Translations under genes and position numbers: made by a program
DNA from: Viscum album
Taxonomy: Eukaryota; Streptophyta; Magnoliopsida; Santalales; Viscaceae
Direction: 5' to 3'
Length of the DNA stretch: 64,000 nucleotides
Assembly (NCBI GenBank): GCA_963277665.1
Contig: OY728165.1
Coordinates: forward strand, 1,753,332,772-1,753,396,771
Shown here: positions 35,217-45,832 of the stretch, piece after piece
Layout of the letters: each line of letters begins with the position of its first letter
Numbering within the stretch: position 1 is the stretch's first letter
Notes under the pieces: model-generated
Seen by the model: the letters and a program-made list of their open reading frames with translations, nothing else
Databases searched by the model: none
Told to the model about the DNA's origin: nothing

Positions 35217-38200
35217 TGTAACACCCGAGACTTTTATGTTATATAAATCATCGAAGGAATCTTTTTCTACACACATCACTTGCTTGGCTTGCTTTACACG
35301 AAATCGCGACCTTCCTCGATAGCTTGCGTCGTACGCAATACCGAGTTTCCCTAAAAAATGATATGCTATTAAAATATTATTAAAACTAGCCGTTATTAAC
35401 AATAATAACCACTTTTTGAAATTTTATAAATTTTATTTTTCAAAATGGACTTCATTTTTGGACTCAGAATATCGAAATTAGCCTCCGGTGAAATTTTGGT
35501 ATTTTTCTGAAAACTTTCAATTTTTGATGAATAGTGAAACCACTAAGTGGTCGTTAAAAAAACTGAATTTGTCATAAAACTTAATTTTACCGCTTCTGTG
35601 AGTGGAATTTCAAAAATCCGAGAGACACTGTTGATGTCAGTAAGTAAAATGTGGTTCAATGAGATGAAAATAATTTTTTGGTGAATAGAAACTTTTTACT
35701 TTTTTTTACCACGGTTAAAAGTAAATAGGGTAATTAAGTGTAAAAATGATATTATTATTACCCTAACACGTGTCCTAAATCTAATGGACAAGTGTAATTA
35801 GACCAGAAAAAACATAGGAATAAAATATGACCATTCAGGCCCACATGGATTAGATTAGGGCATTTATTATTAATTTATTTAAAGAAGGGTTAAAATAGTT
35901 AAAATCAAAGTTTAATAACCAAATCATTATTAATATGGAGTTATATATAAGATAAATTAGACTATAAATATTAATTAGAAAGATAAAAATATTTCCTACA
36001 TAATGGTATTTTATTTGTAATTTTTAGACATTAAATAATTTAATTTATTTATGACACAACGATGATTCAGTAATTATCGTATTAATGAAATATTGACATA
36101 ATTGATGTTATAAATACCCAAATAAATATAATTTGAGACTTTTTATGAATTCCACTAATTTTATAGGTTAATATGACATGTTAGTATTGATTTAATTAAC
36201 TTTTTTCGAACTTATCATTCTGTTATGATTTTCACAAAAATCAATTATTGAATAGTGTCAAAATTGACATAAAATAGTTTTTTTAACAAATATTCTATTA
36301 TTAATTGTTATTTTATTAATAAAAATCTAAGGTTCATCCAAATGACATATATAAGGTTATATATATTAATATTAAACAACTTGTGGTTATTTTTGATTAA
36401 TATAGTAAGTTTATTAACCTTATAGTATAAGAACACAAGAAGACACAGTAAAAGTAAAATTATTTAAATTAATGTTAAATCTAAATGATAAGGTTAATAT
36501 AGGAACCTAAACTTGTCTAAATTATATTGGATGAGAGTATTTCAACCCATCCCCACCTTAGCCTAGAAATAAATCAATTTGGAGCTATTTAAAACCGAAC
36601 TTGACTTTATAATATAATAATATTTTTAGATATTCCAAAGGTGCCTCTCTCCTCCCTTATAAAAGGGAACCTCCTCCCTCTCTTCCTCACACCACTTTGA
36701 GCCTTCAAGATCGGCCAACCCCTTCCATTTTCTCCCCTACAATTCCCTAAAGACATCCTCGAGGTCCTGGTCTTTTTCAAAGACCAAATTTAGTGCCCTA
36801 AAAGGAGTTCTCAAAGAAGCACTTCAAAGAAGAGGTAATATCCATTACCGATCCTTTCCAATTTCTTTCTTCTTCAACTTCTTCATATTTAGTTGTTTCA
36901 TTATTAAGTAATAACATCAGTATCACTCATATACTGATATGTTATTATAAGTATGAAAAAAAACCTATTTAACCATCTATCCATCCTACGTAAAATGAAA
37001 TCACCGCGCGTGCGTACGTACGGAATACCATCTCCACGCCGTGGTGTAATCTATTTTCCACAACCACCTTACTTGGATGGGTATAATGGTGTAAATAATG
37101 ACTATATATGACTATTATAAAGTGATATTGATTCTTAAATAGTATACATACACTCCAATACAATTCCATGATCATAGGAACAATATCTTCACTCATGCGT
37201 ACGTACAGAATACCATCTCCACGATGTGATGCGACTCGTTCTACATGATATTCATTTCATAATGATTATATAAATGAATTTAATAAAAGAATATGATAAA
37301 TATTACACTAATACCATTCTGGAAATGAGGTATCTATAACCTAACGAGAAGAATAATAATTTATTCGACAAAACACGCATAAGAACAAAAAGTAATAAAC
37401 ACCCGAATAACAAGTAGTAATGAAATATTACTAATAATAAGCTAAGAATATGAGAATATATGATATCATAAAAATAAGTATGATTCTGTAATAAGTCAAT
37501 AACATTATTCAAATCATTATACAGTAGTTTCAGACACGTACAAAGCATATCGGGCCAAAGGTAAGGGAAATATCACAATCTCATTTTTATCCGAGATTGT
37601 TTATACGTTGGCATTTACTGGGGTCTATTTTATCATCCAAATCCATGTTTCCTCAATATGTAACATTTATATCCTTCTAAAATACTTTATATCCAATTTT
37701 ACCCTACGATGAGTTTTTAGTAAAAGATATGAAAGGAATATTTTGTCGTTTTTCATATGAGGTACTTTTTGACTTTTCCGACAAAAGTCCGAGAAGAATT
37801 TTTTTCAACTTATAAGGTATGGACGGATTTTTAAAACATTATTTCCCAGAAGCTTACATTACAAGTTTTCAAGTATATTTTTAATCAAATTATTTTTGTT
37901 TAGAATTGTACAACATGTTAAGAAAGGAAAAGTGTTTTTGAAGCAGAAAGGATATTTTCCTCAAGAATGGAGTTCAAGTGTTTTATCAAAATTATTTTCC
38001 ATCTAAGATAATAAAGGGTTATATTTTTATCCCTATTATTAAATTTATTTGATTATGTTGTCATGGAATTATATTCCCTTATATTATATGAATTGCTTTA
38101 TGATGCCACGATGTTTAAGATTCCCATTTTTATTAAATGGGTTATGCAATGATGTATGATTTATGATTTTGTGGCACACATAAGAATGGTATCATTATGA

Positions 38201-38836
38201 GATGGGTGGGGCCTATATATCCCTACAATGCATTGGGTAAATATTTTATATCTCATGAGATAGACATGGCTGGAATGGTAGATTATACTGGTTCAGTGAA
38301 ACAGGACTGAAACAAGGGTGACTCAGTTCAGAAATGGACTTTGTCCACTAAGATAGTCTTGGCAATGAGTCTTGACTAATAAGAAATTATTCTCTATGAT
38401 TATGTGTGTATTCCACAAAGTTTCAGGTTTTAAGTTATGATTATTGGAATTACATTTCACTTCTATGATTTATCCCATGTTATGATATTATGATCTCTTT
38501 TGCAGGATAATATTTACAAAAGTTATGTTCTTATGTATATGATGTGGTTGATATTTCTTTTGTTTACCCTTACTGAGCATTTGAGATCACCCTTTTGTAT
38601 GTTTTATTTCTCCAGGTCTAGAAGAAGGTTAATAAGTAGAATATTCCAAAAAGGGACTCTAGATATGATGAAATAAATGGGAGGCAAAGTAGATGCTTTA
38701 TGAACCAGTTGTTTATGTTTCCCAGTTTCTAAAGACATTATACCTATACGGTCCTTTCATGGTTTTGTTATATGTTGTAATATGTGTGCTTCAATTCTGA
38801 AGTAATAACAATGTATGTAAAGTATGGGTCATTTTA
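35217..38836 (+). repeat. Element G 3' LTR
   Basis: It pairs with 26,863-30,477 along its full length and ends CATTTTA where the partner has AATTATA. Length differs by only five bases. By-eye differences include many at CpG sites (for example ACCG to ACCA). Open frames on either strand (for instance 36,969-37,196 and 37,303-37,548, minus) are not kept in the 5' LTR, so none is called. Confidence 0.95.
36658..36665 (+). promoter_or_regulatory. TATA box of the G 3' LTR
   Basis: TATAAAAG lies at the same offset as in the 5' LTR. Because it faces the flanking B DNA, any transcript from it would read out of the element to the right. Confidence 0.7.
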
Positions 38837-38841
38837 AGGAG
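38837..38841. repeat. Target-site duplication of element G, right copy
   Basis: AGGAG is identical to 26,858-26,862. Removing G and one copy joins ...AATCTTAAGGAG to ATAGTACTTAC, which aligns with the same join at 1,031 onwards. Confidence 0.9.
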
Positions 38842-38862
38842 ATAGTACTTACATTAGAGACT
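38842..38862 (-). repeat. B array LTR2, first 21 bases cut off by G
   Basis: ATAGTACTTACATTAGAGACT aligns with the last bases of LTR0 (to 1,066) and LTR1 (to 20,666), completing LTR2. Confidence 0.5.
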
Positions 38863-40540
38863 AGTTTCCCTGGTAAGTTCTCTTGAAATTGAACAGATTG
38901 AAATGAATATTTGGGACCATGGGATTATATTTCTGTTATAGGGTTTAAGGGAGAGTAATATTTTATATTTTAAAATACTAATTACAAGGATATTAATATT
39001 ATTTAGAAAGTATAATTGATTCCATTTTATAAATTAAATAACGGAACTTAAAGAAACAACCTTTATAAATTAATAATCCCATTAATCTATTACAAGGTTA
39101 ATTGTCCCAAATATTAAAAATTATTATGTATGAGGTATATTTGGTTCGATAAAATAATATACATGTGTTTCCATGGATGTTTTAAACATGATAAATGATT
39201 TTTACTATAGTGGTTTTTATATTATACCCTTGTACTTTTGAACTAGGAAACATGTTTTTAACTATAGGATTTAATGTTTTGTTTAACATATAACATAACT
39301 GATATTACCATATTTGGGTGTTATAGAATTAAATTTAACATATATTTAGTCCAATTAATTTCATTAATATTATAAAATACACTTTTAAATAAAAATATAT
39401 AATTTGTATAGAAATCATGTTAGAAGAAAAATACATTTGGGCCATTATGGATTCTTAATATTATTTAGTATTGATTACTAATTAAATGAGTGTTAATATA
39501 TGATTTTTTGTCCTTATAAATCATATTATATTAATTATTAAATTTATTATTATATAATATAATTGATATTAATTCCATGATATTAATAAAATATTAATTT
39601 TGAAATAATTAATCAACCATTATCATAGAATTTAACATTAATTTCAAAGAATATAAATGCTATAATAAAAAATTATACTAAAAATTTTAAATAATGTTTA
39701 AATTATGAACCAAAATATAAAAATTATTATATAAAATTATCTTTATATGACTGGAAAAATTAATATATACATTTGTGCTTGAAACAGTTAAAAACCCATG
39801 TTTTAAATGTTTATTTTTATGAAAAAAGATTTATGAAATTGATATATTTATAAATGAAATTAATAAAAATTAATTTAAAATAATTATTCTAATTCAAGGA
39901 GTATATATTTAATAATTATATAATTTGAAAATATCATTTAATCACGTTATAATTAATTAAACAAAATATCGAGGACACTATTTTTATTAAAATAGTACAT
40001 ACATTTTCAAATTATTTGGAATGAGTCTATAAATTCTAATTTTAAATTTAAATAGATTAATACAAATTTATAATTTATAATTTTAAAGAAAAATGTTTTC
40101 CAAATCTTTCAATGTATTCATATAATAAAATAATTTCACAAAAGTGATGACATTAATCTACATTGTTACAATTCACCTGAAAATCATTTATTTTATAAAA
40201 ATATCACATATTCAACTTGAGATAATTTTTTTGAATGGAATTAAAAAATGGATTTTAATTTTTCAAATTTAAATCATATAAATATTTTTTAATTTTATCT
40301 TTCAAAAATATGATGTATAATATAAGTAATACTATTTTATTTGAAATAACCTTTTTAATATGACTCTTATTAACTATTTACATTATAATATTAATAACTA
40401 TTAATGATTTAGCATCTTAGTGACTATTATAGGTTTATTAATAACGTCTTATTAATATGTTGTTGTTTGTTTATGTCTAGAATGGAATTTTACACAAGTT
40501 ATAGAACATGGTATATATTTTAAATATTCCAGAATCTAGG
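38863..40540 (-). mobile_element. B element internal region 3 (truncated)
   Basis: This is the third copy of the internal region. It matches internal 1 (1,067-1,556 plus 14,361 to about 15,530) and internal 2 (20,667 to about 22,050). Its uninterrupted run across 39,330-39,400 shows exactly where F landed in copy 1. A decayed polypurine-like tract (CCAGGGAAACT on minus) adjoins LTR2. Similarity stops near 40,540, after TTTTAAATATTCCAGAATCT. No gene is present. Confidence 0.6.
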
Positions 40541-41535
40541 GTGGTCATATAAATAGTGATGTTCTCGGGATTGATTTTTTTTAATTGAATTGAAGTGTCG
40601 GTACTGGGTGAAAATGTTATCCTTATCCCAATTTGGGAACTATATCCTTTCCCTTCCATTGAGAAAAAATGGGAACACCCTCAACCAAGGATCCTCCCCA
40701 CTAAATCTACGAGGGGGGTGGGGAATTATTGGAGGGAAGTATACGAGTCTGAAATGAGTTCAATAGAATCATCATTATTGAGTAGTGGAAAAGGAGAGTA
40801 AAGTAAGGTAAGAGTATTTAATATCATAGTTCCTAGATGCAAGAACAGTCCTTACACATGAAGGATTTATATAAACTATATGAAACAGAAACCACATTTG
40901 TTTAGTCTTATTAGGGACCTAATTTTTTTGGATGTAGTGGATTTAGGATCTCATTAAAAATTTTACCACTTTGAATTTATTTCATTTCCATATAAGTGTT
41001 ATTTTTTATATTTATCAGAAGTGTAGTTTTTTTATATCTCCAATATAAGAGGCTCAAACTCATTTTTTAGAACCCCGAGTGTGCATGAAAGATCTGATCA
41101 AAGTAAATCAAATAATCACACAATAATGGAAATTAATGTAGATTACATAATTTTTATTTTTTAATTTTATTATGGAATATATTTACAACCACTTTTTGGG
41201 TTTTATATAATAATTTTTAGTGTTTTATCATGATAATTTTACATTAATTACCTAGAAATGACACCAAAATTTTAAAATTATAAGATAGGACAATATCTTT
41301 TTATATAACAATTTAATTATTTAAAAACATATTAGATATACGTACTATGGTAATAAGGGAAAAATTAAATTGAATTTATATTTTCACAGACGAAAAGAAT
41401 TTAATAAAAAAGGATTACACAAAATAAGAACAATGATGTGGGAATGTGAAATTATGATGTGAATTTTTAGTGTGAACATAGTGGTAAACTAAAAACGAGG
41501 TGGAAGACCAATATTTGAATTTGGTAGGGGACATG
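40541..41535. other. Unassigned AT-rich stretch
   Basis: About 1 kb past the end of the B array matches no other part of the window that I can see. An open frame at 40,595-40,801 (68 codons) covers a slightly GC-richer patch, but it has no recognisable motif and no supporting context. The right edge ends GGTAGGGGACA just before a possible LTR start. Confidence 0.4.
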
Positions 41536-44500
41536 TGTGACACCAAATTTATTGATATTAATATTTCTCATACATGCATTTGATTATAATTTTATAAATA
41601 TGGATACAATATTTTGTAATAACTAACCATTATTTGATAAAAGAACCACACCAGATATTCCATGACACTAAGAAATTTAACATTCTTGATTATGTTTTTT
41701 AATTTATATACCCCTTGGCCTAGGGGTGTCCTGAGTTTAAAATTTCGTATATTTTGTAAAGCTATATATCTAGGTGAACTATATGAGAATCCTTTATATA
41801 TAAACTATGTAACCTGGGACATTCCAGTCCTGTTGCAATCAGTTTCTCTACCCAATGATTGTAAAATAATGGGAAATAATTATTAGATATACTCAAGTTT
41901 GGTTATTTTTGTTATTTTTGAGTTATTTTTATTATAGGATTATCTCCGCATTATTCATATTTCAATCCATTAGTTAATGTTTCTTCCCCCAACCAGATCT
42001 TTCTTTGTAATCTCCTCCAAGGTTGATTTGGAGTGGATTCATGATGTCGCTTCCTATAGATTGAAATGTTTGGGATCCTCCTTTTTTCTACGGAGTTTTT
42101 CCTTCTTTTTCACTATTACCCATAACCCTAATTTCCTTGTGTGTTTATTTTAATTGATGATGATATCAGTAATTGGGGATTTTTGTTTTTGATGTTTGTG
42201 ATCCACCATAGGAGGCCTATTCCAATGGTTTTTGTTAATATAGATATGGATTCATCTCCTGTGGTAGTTTATTAAATTATATTTATTTTTTAAAGAATTT
42301 CAATGATTTTTTGTGTTTAAAATGTGTTATTAATATTTTTAAAAAGTATATAATGATATCTACTTTACAATTTAGAAGGGTTTCCTTTTTCTTTGAGTAA
42401 TCCTTTTGTTAAAATTGTGGCACCATTTGTTCAATGGAACCATTTTTTTATTTTTGAATGTAAAAATTTTTATATATGTAATGAAATTACCTCTATGTTT
42501 TTCATGGAGGGAAATTATTGGCTAATAGTGTATTGAAATAATTTGGTTTTATATGGTTGGGTTCACTTATTAAGAAAAGGATATCAATGCTTTAAAAAGG
42601 GAGTTTTGATTCCTTTTTTGTATTTGGGATTAATCCATTATTTGATTTGAGAATTTGATACTATGATGTAGTTAATGTGTTTTATGGATTTTACCATTTA
42701 TTTAAAGGTAATTTTGAAAAATTATTTTCAAAGTGGTTATCTGAATGTATTTTTGTGTTATGTATAAATTTCCATGTGATTCATTAGGATTCCAAATGGT
42801 TTAAAAAAATGAATTTTCAGAATATATAAATGTTACAAATATAGAGAAGGATCATTTAAGACCTTACATGATCCCACTTGATTGGATATCATTTTCACCC
42901 TAGTTGTGCCCCTTTCAACCATATTTGTATTATTGAAAACATTTTTTGATGTTTATATGAATTTTGATTCGTGTTTATAAATTTTGATAGAGGATTATTA
43001 TTAGGGGGTGTTTTATGTGGGAATCTTTTTAGAGTATTATTTTATAGTTCCTTTGGGCTATCTTCATATCATGCGATAATGTTGTTTTGACAATAACATT
43101 CCTACTTTATCCATGACATTATATATATATTCTAAAAAGTGTGAAGGTAGAGAAAATCCATTCTAGTTGAGTGTGAGACCCTATCTTGTGCCGACCTGTT
43201 CAATGTCATACATGGGTAGGGTATGTGTAACCAATGAGGCGTGTGTGAGAGTGATTTGGGTGATGAGTTGTGAGATTTTTTAGCTTCTAGATGTTGGATC
43301 AACCTATACCCATCATGTACATTCTCTATTAGTCAATACAGTATTGTCTCATGAAATTTATCTTTTTGTTATAATTCATTATGGTTTGTGGAATATGAGT
43401 TTCCCGTTTATTTATATGGTCCTGCTTTGATTAATTGATTATTTTTGAGTGAGAATCATGGGTTGAGGCATTCCTTGTTTGATTATTTTAATTAATCAGT
43501 AATTTTTAGGTATTTTTATTTCATTATTCATTCCCTTGTTTTTTTGTACTTCTTTTGATAAGTGCGTGCGAGTTAAATATTTGTAGGGAAAAGAGTTGGT
43601 GATTTGAAAATTTTCATTAATATAAAATTTATAGGGATTTTAAATTCATTATACATACCCTTGTTTCATTGAACTTCTTTTGATATATGTGTGTGAGTTA
43701 AATATTTACAAGAAAATAAGGTGTTTCTTTTGAAATTGAAGACATTTTCATAATGTATTTTAAAATTATTTTAGATTATGTGATATATTGTGTTAAAAGT
43801 GAAATTTTTAATGTTATAGAATATATTTTCCTATTAAATTAAAAGTGCATTGTTTAAAATATAATGGGATGACATTTAAATGATATTTTTGTAGAAAATC
43901 ATTTTATACATGTTTTATAAATGCTTTTCATTAAGAAAGTAAATTTGGTATATATTTGTTTATTTCAACATGGTATAATACAAATGAAAAAAAAATACAT
44001 TTATATGACTTATTAAAAAACAATAACACATGGTTCCTTTAAAAATATAAAGGAATCATAGTGGAATCCTACTTGGATTGGGATCATACCAGACAGACTC
44101 ACGTTGGTGGGTATATGATATTTATTTTTTCTACATGGTTTTAGATTTTGGTATTAATTTTGGATTTTTAAGACTCTACTTTGGGAATTTGGTGAGTTTT
44201 TGGTTACATTGGTGATTTTTTAGTCATGTGGCGATGTTAGGGTTATCTACTAAGTTCATTAGAACAAATTCTGTTCATCTGGTGTATCATCCTTTTAGGA
44301 AAATTAATTTAACATCAAATTCATTTCGTTTCCCTAGTACTAAATGTATTATTTTTATAATGATGGTTTCATTTCTGTAGTGAAATGTGTTGTAAAATCT
44401 TTTTTGTATCCTTTATTTTTATTCATTGTGTTATTGTAGTTCATTTTTCTCATTTAGGAAAGGTTGGATAATGTATGGAGACCTCATTTCAGGTTCCCAG

Positions 44501-44645
44501 TTGTAACTGTTGTTGATCATGGTCTTACTGAAAGATTCAATCATTCTAATGTGTTCAATTTTGATTCCATGGAACTAGTTTTTATTTCAAGGATATTGGT
44601 AACACACCTTGGTATTTTGTAAGGATGACTTAGGTGGTATATAAA
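41536..44645 (+). repeat. Probable ancient LTR related to element D
   Basis: It starts TGTGACACCAAATTTATT, compared with TGTCACACCCACCATCTTAAATTAATTT of D. A pyrimidine-rich patch lies near 41,990-42,110, where D has its C-rich island. A GGGTAGGGTATGTGTAACC...TGTGTGAGAG patch near 43,215 parallels 51,880 of D. The clearest match is 44,545-44,590, TTCAATTTTGATTCC..GGAACTAGTTT, against 58,842 and 52,730. The end GACTTAGGTGGTATATAAA parallels GACCTAGGTTGGTACATGAAA. Divergence is high, so boundaries are tentative. No gene is visible. Confidence 0.4.
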
Positions 44646-45827
44646 GAAAGACTAGACCAGTTCACTATAAAATTGTATAAGTAACGCCCTATTTATATTT
44701 GGGTGTAAAGGTAGATTGAATATATGATGATCAGATCTCCCGTTGTTGGTGGGAAAAAGTCCTTGGCTATCACTTCCTTGTTCTAAAACATGATATTCCA
44801 AGGATGGTTGATCATTTTCTCTTGAATTTTGGATTTATTGTGGTTTTTACGAGATATTTTGATGTGGTATATTAATACTCTAAGTTATAAGAACAAAATT
44901 GTTGAATTATTAGAAAAATAATAATTTTAGAGTGAAATGGGTGGAATTCCCTGGGAATAATGTTTTTAAAAATGGTATGTGAAACCTGGTACAACCGATG
45001 AATTTTTTTTGGGACAATATATAATAATACTCACACTGTTAGTGAATGGTTCGAAAAATCAGGTTGGAAAACCATGAATATAGTAAAAATTTGGATATTT
45101 GTGTTTCCTTCCCTCTTCTGGTTCTTTAATCCACTCTTATGTTTGATGAGTCTTGTTGTGAATTATAATTTGAATATTTTTTGGGATTGTATATTTTTTC
45201 ATAAAGTCTCATATCATTATTTTCTGAATTGGTAATTTTTTTTTCTGAAAACGATGTTTTTAGAGGTTTTGTTGTGTTTTGGATTTGTTTTATAACATTA
45301 TAATGATTAATATAAGTGGATAATGGGATTTTTACATATTATGGTTTTCATGAAAATAATATTAGGGGTTTAATATTTGTGGTAAATTATTGAAATGGTT
45401 TTTAAAGGGTGTTAATTCTCAAAGGTCATATTTCTTAATGAAAAAGGTATATGATTTTTGATTTTGTGGTATAAGGAGTAATTGGTTTTCAATATATGAG
45501 ATCCTGTTAATGTTGACATTAAATGGATTTATGTATTTTTAATAACATTTGTGATATTATTAAAATGGATTGAAGGCTTCATTGGGTGTTTTGATATTTA
45601 ACTACAGGTGTTTTTTTGTGACCTTACACCATTTTGATTGTTCTTTTGTATCCACTGATTTTGAACATGGGATGGTTTCATTAAGTGTTGTGTTTTTTTA
45701 TGTTTTTAAATTTGTTACCTAAAATGTAATTTAGAATCCCGGAAGGGAATCCCTAAGGTTATATTTAAGGTGATTTATAAGTAGTCTTTATTATCATAGA
45801 ATATGCCCTAACATGTGATACTTTGGT
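44646..45827. other. Unassigned T-rich stretch left of element E
   Basis: If 41,536-44,645 is a 5' LTR, this would be the start of that element's internal region, split by E and continuing at 63,475. I see no gag motif, no primer binding site that I trust, and no ORF worth calling. Confidence 0.35.
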
Positions 45828-45832
45828 AGGGT
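45828..45832. repeat. Target-site duplication of element E, left copy
   Basis: AGGGT precedes the left LTR end TGTCACCACA. The right copy at 63,470-63,474 is AGGGC, one transition different. Confidence 0.55.

Larger units (their letters stand above)
26863..38836 (+). mobile_element. Element G, near-complete Ty3/gypsy chromovirus-type retrotransposon
   Basis: The element is 11,974 bp: a 3,615-bp 5' LTR, a 4,739-bp internal region and a 3,620-bp 3' LTR, flanked by a perfect 5-bp duplication. All parts are in canonical order: primer binding site, gag, nucleocapsid/protease, RT, RNase H, integrase, chromodomain-like tail, polypurine tract. LTRs are far longer than usual for plant gypsy elements, as known for the Tekay/Del group, which fits the integrase tail. 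By eye about a dozen mismatches separate the first 200 bases of the two LTRs. Seven in-frame stops or breaks make it non-autonomous now. Confidence 0.95.

Noticed and set aside
41690..41760. Possible SINE promoter boxes (GGCCTAGGGGTGTCCTGAGTTT)
   Set aside because: The similarity to A and B boxes is weak, no poly-A or poly-T tail or target duplication is visible, and the sequence falls within an LTR-like block.
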